Source: Cohnella phaseoli (GTDB lineage Bacteria; Bacillota; Bacilli; Paenibacillales; Paenibacillaceae). Taken from it: DNA of 64,000 bases. The notes under the pieces were generated by a model, which was not told the DNA's origin, did not search any database, and saw only the letters and a program-made list of their open reading frames with translations. The stretch lies in the NCBI RefSeq assembly GCF_003386235.1, contig NZ_QRDZ01000017.1, forward strand, positions 1 through 64,000. The letters are read 5' to 3'. Position 1 is the stretch's first letter. Each line of letters opens with the position of its first letter. A program made the translations under genes and the position numbers. Below, piece after piece: positions 52,243-61,735 of the stretch.

Positions 52243-52893
52243 ATGAAACAAATGAAGTTTGTCCAAACGTTGCCGCTCATCATGACGGCAGACGAACTGG
52301 AGACAATGCAGCGTCAAATGCCTATAACCGATCCGGCGTCTCAAGCAGCGGAGGAGCAGTTGCAAACGCTAATCCGAAACGGTCTGTTGCTGCAGATCGA
52401 TTGGTCCGGCGAAGAGGAGCAGCACCAGATCAGCCGGTTTTTGCAAACGCGTGCCGCCGCACTCGCCAAAGGGGATATCACGCTGCAACTGGAAGAACAA
52501 CGGGCATATGCCGCCGCAGAGAACGAAGATTTGGAACGCGGCGATCATGTTCCCTATTTGCTCCGTTTTTTCGACAAGCGGCTTAAAAAGCACGGCTACA
52601 CGATCAGCCTGCTGGATTGCGGCAACGATGCTTACTATGTGGTGTTGACGACGGTCGAGCAAGCCAAGCCGCTTCGGAAAACCGCATGCGAGTTCGGACC
52701 GTTCCTTTCCTTGCAAGCTAAAAAGACGAAAGCGCTCTTCACGATCTACTGTCCGAGTTGCAGAAACATGAGCGTATGGGAACTGCCGATCAACGCCCCG
52801 TTTCCAGCTGACGAGCAGTGCGAGGAATGCGGGACGATATTTTCCGACGCAGACAGCAACTTACTCGTTTCCTATGAGAAAGATTTGTGCTAG
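52243..52893 (+). CDS. unknown protein with C-terminal zinc-ribbon-like motif
   Basis: A 216-residue protein without signal or membrane segment. The C-terminal third has two CxxC knuckles, YCPSCRNMS and QCEECGTIF, spaced as in a zinc ribbon. A mixed alpha/beta part precedes them (ISLLDCGNDAYYVVLTTVEQ). I do not recognise the family. GAGGAGA lies upstream of the ATG; it appears to be a single gene. Confidence 0.7.
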   Translation: MKQMKFVQTLPLIMTADELETMQRQMPITDPASQAAEEQLQTLIRNGLLLQIDWSGEEEQHQISRFLQTRAAALAKGDITLQLEEQRAYAAAENEDLERGDHVPYLLRFFDKRLKKHGYTISLLDCGNDAYYVVLTTVEQAKPLRKTACEFGPFLSLQAKKTKALFTIYCPSCRNMSVWELPINAPFPADEQCEECGTIFSDADSNLLVSYEKDLC

Positions 52894-52923
52894 TGTATTG
52901 CGCCCCGAATCATTCGAATGTCT

Positions 52924-53283
52924 TCAGACGCGCGCAAGCTTCAGCAGCCAACTGGAAGTGCGGTCCAGAGTACGTGTATTTCGCGCGCTGTTGATGACGG
53001 CAATGTTTAGGAAGATCCGGACCCCGTCTCCGGTCCGGTTGTTGAAAAGCACTTTGTTCGGTTGCAAATCTCCGGCACCTCCGCGAACGGTAAACGTTCC
53101 GGTTGAGGGCAACGCCTCCACCTTGAAAATAAATGCATCGTTAGACAGTAGGAAATTCAGGCTTTTCAACACGAGCTTTTTTCGGTTAGGCACATCAATG
53201 ACGATCGTTTGTATTTCGATTCTTTGTCCGGGCAATAACTTAATCGGATTCTTCCCGCCGACAATTCCGTTTAATTGAAGCAT
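52924..53283 (-). CDS. small beta-rich protein, unknown function
   Basis: A 119-residue protein with regular strand alternation (IEIQTIVIDVPNRKKLVLKSLNFLL and FIFKVEALPSTGTFTVRGG), no signal peptide and no cysteine. The ATG at 53283 follows GGAGGTGCCGCT at five bases; the frame extends further upstream but without a better start. It may be a spore-surface or fibre-type protein like the one at 25882, but this is only a structural impression. The family is not recognised. Confidence 0.6.
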   Translation of the reverse strand: MLQLNGIVGGKNPIKLLPGQRIEIQTIVIDVPNRKKLVLKSLNFLLSNDAFIFKVEALPSTGTFTVRGGAGDLQPNKVLFNNRTGDGVRIFLNIAVINSARNTRTLDRTSSWLLKLARV

Positions 53284-53414
53284 AGCGGCACCTCCAGAAC
53301 GTGAATACGACAGTATACGTCGCGAGCATGGGACAAGATTGGATGATTGTCCAAAGCGCAGCACCAATTTGAGGCTGCATCGGGTTTTTATTTTCCCGAA
53401 AAAATAGCTCTCAT

Positions 53415-53444
53415 TTGATAAAAGTGATGGTATAGTAGTAATAT
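53415..53444 (+). promoter_or_regulatory. sigma-A-like promoter
   Basis: TTGATA (53415-53420), 18-bp spacer, TAATAT (53439-53444). It lies about 77 bp before the ATG at 53521. Confidence 0.45.
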
Positions 53445-53520
53445 CCGTCTATATGGAATCGATACCAGACGGATCGTGGACAACTTTCCCCAGAGACAAA
53501 TCACGATGTTGGAGGTACTT

Positions 53521-55089
53521 ATGACCCAGATTATGTTTAATGGAACGATTAGTCGCGACACGCTGGAAAGCTACCTTTCGCGAGCGGTTACGGCCGCGGA
53601 TCTGGTCAACAGCACGACGTTGGATGACGATTTGAGAATGATAGGCAACATTGGCGCCAAGTTTCTCGGCCGCGCCTCGGGCGTGTGGCTGCTGGAACCG
53701 GATGACGACGCTCATTTCCGAAACTCGCGGACGCTTGCGGAACGCGTGCATGAGGTCGACCCGGACATTATGTTGCAGACTTGCATTTTTGAAGCCGTTT
53801 ACAGCGGCGTGGAAAACATTGAAATCCCGGATTGGGTTTTCGAGGCGTTTCAATTGCCGGTCGAACGGCGTACGTTCCGTTATGCGGACATGCTGTTTGA
53901 TTCGAAGCCGCAGGGGTTCGTATGGGATGGGGACGGCGGCATTCCGAACTTGAATAAGCTGGAGACGCAGCTATGGTTCTACTACAGGGCGGTGCGTTAT
54001 ATCGATGCCGGGTATGAAGCGATCCATATGGGACAAGTTCATTTATATACCGCTGAAGACAACGGGTTTAAGAAAACGGCCGCTTTGTTCCGGAAGATCA
54101 GGGATTACGCCAGAAACCATGCCAGACGAGGCATCGTGCTGCTTGATGCGCATACGCACGGGGTGAATATTAACGGCACGCTTTTGTTCGACTTTCATTC
54201 CATGCCTTATTCGCGGATGCCGATCTTGGATCGGACAGGAGAGAAGCTCGCACTGGTGCAAGAGGGATTCAGCGAAGGCGGCGTAACGCCAAGCGGCTGG
54301 ACCTGCGATACTTTGCCGATGTTGATGGAGCTCGATAATTGGGGAGGTAAGTTCTTCGGCGAAAACGACGGCATTCCGTATGAGCGCCGAGCCTGGAAGG
54401 AGTGGTGGGGCTACGATCAAATTGCGTGGTTTGCCTCGCAGGATTCGGAGAGCCGCGATCAATTTTTGGACTATGCCTTCAAATGGACGGCCGTGAACAA
54501 CCTCCATGCTTATTTGCAAATGCCGATCCGCAGAACATTAGGCAACTGCCAAATCCCGATGCCGACAAGCGGCGAAGGCGAAGCGGTATCCGACGTTTAT
54601 CAAGCCAATCAGGCAAGCGACGGCTGTCCGCTCGGATTCGGTCAGGAAGAGACGATCAAGCGGCTGTGGCAGGCGGAGCATAATCTCCGAGGCCGAGCAA
54701 GCAACCCGCTCCCAAATGCATCCTTTGGCGCGGCAAACGACTTTGATCCGGAGACCGGCGTCAAGCTTCCGGCCCGCGTTATCCTTTACGGCAGCTTCCA
54801 GCACCAGGTGGGTGCGATCAATAACGATTCCAACAGCGAGACAACGCGCATGTACTATGCGGGGAACGGTCTTTATAGGCGTACGTTCGTATTTCCGTTC
54901 CGAGGCACGTTCGATTATGCCGTAGCTCCTTATGGAACGTTGTCTCAGACGTTTTCGATCGACAGTTACCCTCGAAGCGGGTCTTCGACAAAGTCGATGT
55001 TGACAGTAGAACGGGATAACGAAGTCGTGGAATTCGTCTTCGACTTCGCCAATCGGCAACTTACCGCTCATGTAGTCGAAACTTACTGA
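53521..55089 (+). CDS. unknown 522-residue protein, possible TIM-barrel enzyme
   Basis: No signal peptide or membrane segment. The middle has alternating strands and helices with many acidic and aromatic residues: EAIHMGQVHLYT, RRGIVLLDAHTHGVN, and later AWKEWWGYDQIAWF. The C-terminal 120 residues look like a beta domain (VILYGSFQHQVGAI). The layout recalls glycosidase-type TIM barrels with a beta-sandwich, but no family can be named and catalytic residues are unassigned. TTGGAGGTACTT sets the ATG at 53521. It is a single gene between a promoter and a strong terminator. Confidence 0.75.
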   Translation: MTQIMFNGTISRDTLESYLSRAVTAADLVNSTTLDDDLRMIGNIGAKFLGRASGVWLLEPDDDAHFRNSRTLAERVHEVDPDIMLQTCIFEAVYSGVENIEIPDWVFEAFQLPVERRTFRYADMLFDSKPQGFVWDGDGGIPNLNKLETQLWFYYRAVRYIDAGYEAIHMGQVHLYTAEDNGFKKTAALFRKIRDYARNHARRGIVLLDAHTHGVNINGTLLFDFHSMPYSRMPILDRTGEKLALVQEGFSEGGVTPSGWTCDTLPMLMELDNWGGKFFGENDGIPYERRAWKEWWGYDQIAWFASQDSESRDQFLDYAFKWTAVNNLHAYLQMPIRRTLGNCQIPMPTSGEGEAVSDVYQANQASDGCPLGFGQEETIKRLWQAEHNLRGRASNPLPNASFGAANDFDPETGVKLPARVILYGSFQHQVGAINNDSNSETTRMYYAGNGLYRRTFVFPFRGTFDYAVAPYGTLSQTFSIDSYPRSGSSTKSMLTVERDNEVVEFVFDFANRQLTAHVVETY

Positions 55090-55106
55090 TTGGATAGAAA
55101 AGCCGA

Positions 55107-55137
55107 AGCAGCTGATCGCAACGATCGGCTGCTTTTT
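55107..55137 (+). terminator. rho-independent terminator
   Basis: GCAGCTGATCG pairs with CGATCGGCTGC over a CAA loop, followed by a T-run. It ends the 53521 gene. Confidence 0.88.
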
Positions 55138-55157
55138 CATTTATTTGATAAGTAACA

Positions 55158-55218
55158 TTGACTTAAACGAAGAACTCGGTCTATATTCTTTAGTATACAT
55201 TGTAAACTACATTGTATA
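55158..55218 (+). promoter_or_regulatory. promoter and operator-like repeat of the Fe-S operon
   Basis: The promoter is TTGACT (55158-55163), 18-bp spacer, TATATT (55182-55187). Just downstream ACATTGTA occurs at 55197-55204 and 55209-55216, inside a segment bounded by TATACA and TGTATA. The repeats overlie the predicted transcription start, where a repressor would block initiation. Confidence 0.55.
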
Positions 55219-55257
55219 AAAAGTGAAAGACTAATAAAATGAGTCGAGGTGGGAAAA

Positions 55258-55608
55258 TTGATAGATATTAGCGAGTTTGCTTCCAAGCAAATTAAAGAAA
55301 TGCTGGCCCAGAACGATGATAACTTATTCCTGCGAGTAGGTGTCGTTGATGGAGGGTGCAGCGGTTTGTCGTATGATTTAAAACTTGACGATATCCAAAC
55401 AGAAGATGATTTGTATTTAGAAATAAGAGAAGTTAAAGTACTTGTCGATTCGAGGAGCATTGAGTTTCTCGAGGGCCTGAAGATCGACTACTTGGTCCAA
55501 GGGATGACAGGAGGATTCACAATGGACAATCCTAACGTTAAAGCAAGTTGCGGCTGTGGCGCGAGTTTCCGGACGGCAACATACAGAGGAAAAGCGCAAA
55601 AGTGCTGA
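55258..55608 (+). CDS. A-type Fe-S carrier (IscA/HesB family)
   Basis: A 116-residue protein with the three conserved cysteines of the family: Cys34 in GGCSGLSY and Cys98/Cys100 in SCGCGASF. It carries Fe-S clusters to target proteins. The TTG at 55258 has GAGGTG seven bases upstream; a GTG at 55249 falls inside that site. A ferredoxin and a second HesB-like protein follow. The C-terminus has an extra Cys after the usual end (AQKC). Confidence 0.9.
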   Translation: MIDISEFASKQIKEMLAQNDDNLFLRVGVVDGGCSGLSYDLKLDDIQTEDDLYLEIREVKVLVDSRSIEFLEGLKIDYLVQGMTGGFTMDNPNVKASCGCGASFRTATYRGKAQKC

Positions 55609-55669
55609 TTAACTCTCGCAACAGATGAATTAGCAGCGATTTTTATTTTATACGATAGGAGTACGAATA

Positions 55670-55921
55670 ATGGCTTATATCATTACATCTGCTTGTATTG
55701 AAGAGACGGCAGGGGAATGCACTCTCGTTTGCCCTGTTGATTGTATAACGGAAGGTACGTCGGTTGACGGCGAACATATGTATTTTATAGATCCGGAAAT
55801 CTGTATTTCTTGCGGAGCCTGTGAGGCGGTTTGTCCTGTTGGCGCAATTTATTACGAAGACGACATTCCGGCATCGGAGCATGCGTATATCGAAAAAAAT
55901 AGATTGTTTTACCATAAATAA
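55670..55921 (+). CDS. ferredoxin with two cluster motifs (7Fe/8Fe type)
   Basis: An 83-residue ferredoxin. The second motif CISCGACEAVCP is a full 4Fe-4S site. The first reads C-x7-C-x3-CP (CIEETAGEC, then TLVCPVDC), as in 7Fe ferredoxins. It transfers electrons in the cytoplasm; the partner is unknown. It lies 61 bases after the IscA-like gene and 31 before the HesB-like gene, an arrangement that suggests co-expression for cluster assembly or repair. Confidence 0.92.
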   Translation: MAYIITSACIEETAGECTLVCPVDCITEGTSVDGEHMYFIDPEICISCGACEAVCPVGAIYYEDDIPASEHAYIEKNRLFYHK

Positions 55922-55952
55922 GCTTTGATCCGAGAAGATAGAGGAGGGAGAA

Positions 55953-56237
55953 ATGATCATGTCATTTCTGGTAACAGGCGAAGCGATTCGTACCTTCAAA
56001 GAAGAATGGGGCTTGCAAAATGGGCAATACGTACGGATCTATGCAAAGTATGCCGGAGGAGGAAACAACCCTTTTTCAGTCGGTATTAATGCGAGTGCTG
56101 AGCCGGTAGATCCCGCAATTATTGTGCCTCTTGGCGGTTACCGTTTTTTCGTTGAGAAGAGCGATGAATGGATTGTAAATGATATTAAACTCGATATTGA
56201 CAGTGGCGAGGATGGTATTTTCTTCACAATCGAATAG
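55953..56237 (+). CDS. HesB/YneR-like Fe-S biogenesis domain protein
   Basis: A 94-residue protein related to HesB/IscA folds but without the conserved cysteines (GGNNPFSVGINASAEP replaces the first Cys loop). Bacillus YneR-type proteins share this degenerate form. It ends the three-gene Fe-S operon. GGAGGGAG precedes ATGs at 55953 and 55959. A role in binding rather than carrying a cluster is possible. Confidence 0.82.
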   Translation: MIMSFLVTGEAIRTFKEEWGLQNGQYVRIYAKYAGGGNNPFSVGINASAEPVDPAIIVPLGGYRFFVEKSDEWIVNDIKLDIDSGEDGIFFTIE

Positions 56238-56270
56238 AGGGTAGCTTTTAACTGTTCGAGCCAGTAGCAG

Positions 56271-56317
56271 GAGCAGCAACGGGAGCGGGGGCGGGGCAGC
56301 AGCTCCCGCTGCTGCTC
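56271..56317. terminator. strong GC hairpin between convergent genes
   Basis: GAGCAGCAACGGGAGC (56271-56286) pairs with GCTCCCGCTGCTGCTC (56302-56317) with one bulged base. It lies between the Fe-S operon and the minus-strand SGNH gene. Confidence 0.75.
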
Positions 56318-56346
56318 ATTGTTAGTCCCTGTCAATCCTGAAGTTC

Positions 56347-57069
56347 TTACTTGCGCCCCAAGTGCAAATGAAGCAGCGGCCGAAGCGCATCCGCCCATAT
56401 CTGATAGCCCCGCTCCGTCAGATGACAGAAGTCGAAGGCAATACGCTCTGAGAGTGTCCCGTCTGTTTCAAGTAAACTTGGTCCAATATCCACAAAGTTG
56501 TACTCCCGATCATTGGCTAATTGAGCATAACGCCTGTTGATCTCTTCGATCAGTTTTCGGCGCGGATGAACTGAACTTTCTTCGCGTGGGAGCAGGGCCA
56601 TGATGACAATCGTCGCTTGCGGCGCATAGACATTTATACGGTCGCAGATGGCGTTCAGACCTTCGGCAATTTCATCGGGGTCGTTCGCCCGTGCGTTATT
56701 GGTTTCGCCCGTGTTGTTTGTTCCAATCAGGATTACGACAATCTTTGGATTAAGACCCTCCAATTCGCCGTGATCGAGCCGCCAAAGTACATTTTGCGTT
56801 CGATCCCAACCGAATCCGAGGTTCAGTACCCGGTAGGGCGCAAATAAGGAGTTCCAAGCTTCCTTCGACCCGTGAATGGTCCCCGTTTCGAAATCTCCTT
56901 CCCAGAAATGCGTGATAGAATCGCCAATGAGCACGATTTCCGGATCGACTTGATGCTTGACGGATAAAATCCTCTCGTGGCGCGCGCGCCAGTCGTAATG
57001 GTTATCCTCCAGTTCAGGCGTTGGAATGATCGCAGTGTTGGCTGCTTCATGTAAACCTGTATGAACCAT
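56347..57069 (-). CDS. SGNH/GDSL-type esterase
   Basis: A 240-residue hydrolase. Block I is IGDSITHFW with nucleophile Ser51, the oxyanion Gly is in NLGFGWDRTQN, the Asn is in LIGTNNTGE, and the catalytic Asp/His pair is in FDFCHLTERG. This matches PAF-acetylhydrolase-like members of the family. No signal peptide is present, so it is probably cytoplasmic; typical roles are deacetylation of sugars. It reads toward the Fe-S operon and shares no operon. Confidence 0.9.
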   Translation of the reverse strand: MVHTGLHEAANTAIIPTPELEDNHYDWRARHERILSVKHQVDPEIVLIGDSITHFWEGDFETGTIHGSKEAWNSLFAPYRVLNLGFGWDRTQNVLWRLDHGELEGLNPKIVVILIGTNNTGETNNARANDPDEIAEGLNAICDRINVYAPQATIVIMALLPREESSVHPRRKLIEEINRRYAQLANDREYNFVDIGPSLLETDGTLSERIAFDFCHLTERGYQIWADALRPLLHLHLGRK

Positions 57070-57257
57070 CGTTTGTTAGCCCCTTATATCACTGATATGA
57101 ACGCTCTTATTTTACCTATTGCCATACGCAGCTTCAACCCATTAAAGAGATTTACTAGAGCGCTGCATACCGATTCCCGAAGTAGAGGCAAGCGGTATAT
57201 GCGATGTTGGGCTTATATGAAAAATCTATATCACTCCTCAGATAGCATAATGGGGAA

Positions 57258-57286
57258 TTGAGTGATTTTAAAACAACATGTATACT
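57258..57286 (+). promoter_or_regulatory. sigma-A promoter of the third module
   Basis: TTGAGT (57258-57263), 17-bp spacer, TATACT (57281-57286). The regulator start codon is 57 bases downstream. Confidence 0.7.
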
Positions 57287-57342
57287 TGCGTTAAAAACAG
57301 TAATATGGGAGAAATCGGAATTCTACGCTAGGGGGAGATCGT

Positions 57343-59706
57343 TTGAATAGATTTGCGGGATTAGGAAAAATCCGTTTAAACAGGACATTTTCAAAAATTT
57401 TTATTTCTTATTTGGCCATCGTATTAATATCCATCACACTTCTGTCCAGTGTGCTGTACATTCAATTTTCCCGAAGCAGTCTGGAAGAAATTCAGTTGAA
57501 CCAGCGGGAGAATTTGCGTCAGACGGCGGAGCATATGAGCTTCATCAGGGAGTATATTTTCTCCCTGGGGCTGCAGACGCTGCGCGACTCGGAGGTAATG
57601 GACGTCATCTATAGCAGTGAAGTACCGGAACTTAAGAAATATACGACCTCGCTGAAGATCGCCAATATTGTCAATTCCAATCCGATCATCCATTCCATCT
57701 ATCTGTATAATGCCAAAACGGGTGATATCCAATACGATTTATCCCATAATACGCCCTTATACGAAGACCCCGGCATGGTAAAGGAGCTCACTGAAATGAA
57801 TACGGGGCAAACCTTCCGGTTTATTCCTCGTTCTGTATCCGTTTACGAGCCCGACGGAGAGCGCGGGGAAGAGAAAATCATTTCAGTCATCTTTACAGAT
57901 CGTGTAAATCAAAGAATCCATTCCGACGAAGGCTCGACCAAGCTTCCGGCAGACGGTGCGCTAGTCATCAATCTGAAATCGGAAGATGTACAGAACGGCA
58001 TGAAGTCGGCGGTGAAAGACGGAGACTCCTACACGGCAATCCTCGAAGGTGACGGTCTGGTCGTCAGCGACTCTAACCTCCGGGACTTCGGTAAAAATAG
58101 AGGGGGAGACAGCTCTATCTCCGACATCCTGTCCTCGAACGCCGATTGGGGCTATCAAGTTAGACATATCGACGGGAGCAAGGCGGTCGTATCTTACTAT
58201 CGCTCGGAATCGCTTCCCTGGACATTCGTCAACATCTCGTCGTACAGCATGCTGTTCGAGAAACAGCGGAGCCTTCTGCTTACAATCTCAATTTTCTGCG
58301 CAGCGATTCTTTGCGTAGGCATCGTTTTGTCGTTGCTGGCGGCCCGGAACATCTATTTGCCGTTCGGGAAACTGATTCAGACGATCGACAACCAACTCTT
58401 TTCGCGCAAATTGCCAGGTGCGGATCGCGCGCAATCGGACGACGTCAGGTATATTTCCGACGCGTTCACGAATGTTTTAGAGCATGCGGATCATTTGGCG
58501 CTTTCGGTCAAAGACAGCAATGCCATTTTGAAAAGGGACTATTTGAAGCGCCTATTGTCCGGACATATCGAAATGGAGAAGGATATACAGGATAAAACCA
58601 GCCTATTTCAGATTCATTCTTTTTATGAAAGCGTTTCCGTGATTACCTTTTGCCTGGACGATTATTCCCGGTTTATCAAAATCCACGACAGACAGAAGCA
58701 GAACGAAATCAAAACCTCCGTCGAGCTCATCGTACATAAGCTTCTGACGCCATACTTTGCTTTTGAGCCGGTCGATTTCGATGAGGAAATGTATACCGTC
58801 CTTGTGGACGTGGGGGATAAAACGGCATACTACACCGATGCGCAAAGCGCAGTGACGAATATTCAACAAAACATCCAGCTGACTTTGGGCATTTCGGTGT
58901 CCGTGTTGATTGGACAATCCGTAAGCAGCCTGGAGGACGCCTACTTATCCTACAGTAACTGTCTGGAGCTCTTGCCCTACCGGTTCGCGCATGGCCCAAA
59001 TTCCGTTCTGCACAACGACATCATCGAGCGCAAACGGACAATGGATTTCACTTCCCTCGATAAGCGCAAGAAGCGGCTGATCGAAGGATGCATGCTGTCG
59101 AACATGGAGCAGTTCAAAAGGGAATTGGACGGGATCATGGAAGGGATGAGGGGATATCCTCAGCATTATATCCTGCTTATTTTCAACCAACTCTCGCTGG
59201 ATTTGCTGAAGTCCGTGGAGACGGGTTTCGATGCGGATTTCGAGGAACTCGAGTTCAACAACATCTATCGCGAATTGAACCAGGCGGACACGTTGGCGGA
59301 ATTGCAAACCTGGTTCATCACATTGTGCGAGAAGATCATTCGGTTGCTCGAGAGCAGGAGGTTAAATCGAAAAACGTCCACGGTTCAAGATATTTTAGAC
59401 TATATCTCCGAAAATTATCGCAAAAGCGATATCGGCATTGAGCAGCTTGCGGAAAGAGCAAGCCTTTCTCCCGGATATTTCGGCAAAATCTTCAGCGAAA
59501 GCGTAGGTAAGACGGTTAACGAATATATTACGGAGTTAAGGATGCAGACGAGTAAACGGCTGCTTGTGACTACCTCTCATCCCATCGTTGAAATTTCAGC
59601 CAGTGTCGGCTATAACAACCCGGCCTACTTTACGACCATTTTTAAAAAGCATACAGGCATGACGCCGAATCAATATCGCTCGGAGCAGCGGAAAACGGAG
59701 CATTAA
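57343..59706 (+). CDS. membrane-anchored AraC-family sensor/regulator (second copy)
   Basis: A 787-residue protein with the same layout as the regulator at 1304: a membrane segment near 18-40, an extracytoplasmic sensor, a second membrane segment at about 309-335, a cytoplasmic middle part and a C-terminal AraC HTH (about 685-785, ending GMTPNQYRSEQRK). Translation starts at a TTG after GGGGGAGATCGT. It precedes two permeases and a binding protein and should control them. The ligand is unknown. Confidence 0.9.
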   Translation: MNRFAGLGKIRLNRTFSKIFISYLAIVLISITLLSSVLYIQFSRSSLEEIQLNQRENLRQTAEHMSFIREYIFSLGLQTLRDSEVMDVIYSSEVPELKKYTTSLKIANIVNSNPIIHSIYLYNAKTGDIQYDLSHNTPLYEDPGMVKELTEMNTGQTFRFIPRSVSVYEPDGERGEEKIISVIFTDRVNQRIHSDEGSTKLPADGALVINLKSEDVQNGMKSAVKDGDSYTAILEGDGLVVSDSNLRDFGKNRGGDSSISDILSSNADWGYQVRHIDGSKAVVSYYRSESLPWTFVNISSYSMLFEKQRSLLLTISIFCAAILCVGIVLSLLAARNIYLPFGKLIQTIDNQLFSRKLPGADRAQSDDVRYISDAFTNVLEHADHLALSVKDSNAILKRDYLKRLLSGHIEMEKDIQDKTSLFQIHSFYESVSVITFCLDDYSRFIKIHDRQKQNEIKTSVELIVHKLLTPYFAFEPVDFDEEMYTVLVDVGDKTAYYTDAQSAVTNIQQNIQLTLGISVSVLIGQSVSSLEDAYLSYSNCLELLPYRFAHGPNSVLHNDIIERKRTMDFTSLDKRKKRLIEGCMLSNMEQFKRELDGIMEGMRGYPQHYILLIFNQLSLDLLKSVETGFDADFEELEFNNIYRELNQADTLAELQTWFITLCEKIIRLLESRRLNRKTSTVQDILDYISENYRKSDIGIEQLAERASLSPGYFGKIFSESVGKTVNEYITELRMQTSKRLLVTTSHPIVEISASVGYNNPAYFTTIFKKHTGMTPNQYRSEQRKTEH

Positions 59707-59849
59707 GACAAAAAAATGATAAAATCCGAAAAAATCATAAGGGCTTTTTCCTGAAAAATAGAAAGAATCATCAATCATTTGGGTTTACCCCGAAACCGTA
59801 CCTCGATTACGATAAGTCGTGTCAGGGCGAGAAGGAGGGGATGGCCGTT

Positions 59850-60791
59850 ATGGCCTATGTTACGAATCGAAAGAGAAGGCGAGATGGGTTTTTAAGGGAA
59901 ATTTTGAAAAACAAAATGCTTTATTTAATGACGGTGCCGGGAATTGCTTTCTTTTTAATTTTTAACTATGTTCCCATGTATGGATTGTTAATCGCTTTCA
60001 AAAGTTACAATATCCAAGACGGCATTCTCGGCAGCCCTTGGATCGGGTGGAAGAACTTCGAATTTTATTTCAAATCGATTTATGCCGCACAGACTACTTT
60101 CAACACTCTATTCTTAAACGGCTTGTTCATCGGAATCGGTCTTGTCGTCCAAGTGACGATCGCGATCCTGTTAAACGAGATCGGGAGCGCAGCAGCGAAG
60201 AAATGGTTTCAGTCCGCCTTATTCTTTCCTTATTTTCTATCCTGGATCATTGTAAGCGCTTTCGTTTATAATCTGCTTTCGGATAATGGCACCTTGAATT
60301 CCCTGTTGGAGATCATGAACTTGCCGACGGTGGCTTGGTTTAATGAAACGGACAAATGGCGGTTGATCCTGGTGCTGGCTTATTTGTGGAAATCAACCGG
60401 ATTTTATGTTGTCGTCTATCTTGCCGCGATAGTAGGGATTGACAGCGAATTGTACGAAGCTGCGAAAATCGACGGGACGAACAGATTCCAGAACATTCTG
60501 TATGTGACGCTTCCCGGCATTTTACCGACGATTGTTATCATGCTGCTGCTAAGCATCGGCAGAATATTCTATGGGGACTTCCAAATGATTTATTCGCTGG
60601 TGGGAGACAATGGTATGCTGCTGCCCGTCACGGATGTGATCGATACCTATGTGTTCAGAGCCATGCGAGTATCGGGGGAGTTCGGAATGGCCACGGCAGT
60701 CGGCCTGTATCAAGCGGTGCTTGGTTTTGTGCTGGTCTCCGCTTCCAATCTCCTTGTCAAGAAATACGACAAAGACATGGCGCTTTATTAA
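59850..60791 (+). CDS. carbohydrate ABC transporter permease, LplB type (second copy)
   Basis: A 313-residue permease related to the one at 3697, with EAA loop YEAAKIDGTNRFQNILYVTLP and shared GRIFYGDFQMIYSLVGDNG. ATG at 59850 is preferred because AAGGAGG ends 11 bases before it and only two before the ATG at 59841. It belongs to the transport module driven by the AraC sensor upstream. Confidence 0.92.
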   Translation: MAYVTNRKRRRDGFLREILKNKMLYLMTVPGIAFFLIFNYVPMYGLLIAFKSYNIQDGILGSPWIGWKNFEFYFKSIYAAQTTFNTLFLNGLFIGIGLVVQVTIAILLNEIGSAAAKKWFQSALFFPYFLSWIIVSAFVYNLLSDNGTLNSLLEIMNLPTVAWFNETDKWRLILVLAYLWKSTGFYVVVYLAAIVGIDSELYEAAKIDGTNRFQNILYVTLPGILPTIVIMLLLSIGRIFYGDFQMIYSLVGDNGMLLPVTDVIDTYVFRAMRVSGEFGMATAVGLYQAVLGFVLVSASNLLVKKYDKDMALY

Positions 60792-60804
60792 GGAGGGGAG
60801 AATC

Positions 60805-61680
60805 TTGCAGCTTAGCGCAAGCTATAAACTTTTCAGGCTCTTCAATTATTTCGTTTTGACCCTGCTGTCCCTGGCTGCATTTATTCCTTTCTATTTGGTT
60901 GTCACGGTATCCCTCACCGATGAAAAAAGCATTTCCCTTAACGGCTATCAGTTGTTTCCCGACAAGGGGTCCTTAGAGGCATATCGCACGCTATTCATGA
61001 ACGGATCAACGTTTCTCCAAGCCTACAAAATATCGATAACGATTACGTTGCTGGGGACGCTGCTGTCCGTTCTTGTGACTTGCCTGCTGGCTTACGCCAT
61101 CTCGCGCAAACACTTGAAATACCGCAACAGAATCGCCTTATTTGTTTACTTTACGATGCTTTTTAATGGCGGAATCGTGCCGTGGTACATCATTGTAAGC
61201 AAACTGGGGCTGGTCGACAACATCCTGGCGCTGTTTGTCCCGCTGCTGGTCAATGCATGGAACGTCTTTCTGATCCGGAATTATTTCAGAGCGATTCCGG
61301 ATGCGATCATGGAATCCGCAACGATTGACGGTGCAGGCGATTTGAGAACTTTTTTCCAGATCGTCATCCCGTTAGCGCTGCCAGGTCTGGCCACGATCAC
61401 GTTGTTTTACATGCTTGGTTACTGGAATGATTGGTGGAACGCGCTCATGCTCATTAATAACAAAGAGTTGTATCCGCTGCAATTTCTATTGAGACAAATC
61501 TTATCCACTGTGCTGTACGCGACATCCTCCGATAGCATGGTAACCAACGTTGGGCAGCTTCCGGCGGAAGGCATTAAGATGGCTACCTGTGTGCTGACGG
61601 TCGGACCGATCATTTTCGTATATCCGTTTATACAGAAATTTTTTATCAAAGGCTTGATTTTGGGGTCTGTAAAAGGCTAG
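60805..61680 (+). CDS. carbohydrate ABC transporter permease, LplC type (second copy)
   Basis: A 291-residue permease with EAA loop MESATIDGAGDLRTFFQIVIP and C-terminus FFIKGLILGSVKG. The start is a TTG at 60805, five bases after AGGAGGGGAG and 13 after the upstream stop. It is the partner of the preceding LplB-type permease. Confidence 0.92.
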   Translation: MQLSASYKLFRLFNYFVLTLLSLAAFIPFYLVVTVSLTDEKSISLNGYQLFPDKGSLEAYRTLFMNGSTFLQAYKISITITLLGTLLSVLVTCLLAYAISRKHLKYRNRIALFVYFTMLFNGGIVPWYIIVSKLGLVDNILALFVPLLVNAWNVFLIRNYFRAIPDAIMESATIDGAGDLRTFFQIVIPLALPGLATITLFYMLGYWNDWWNALMLINNKELYPLQFLLRQILSTVLYATSSDSMVTNVGQLPAEGIKMATCVLTVGPIIFVYPFIQKFFIKGLILGSVKG

Positions 61681-61735
61681 GCTTCATCCGGCAGCAGCCG
61701 GTTAAGCGATAAATAAAGTAGAGGAGCGATTCTAA

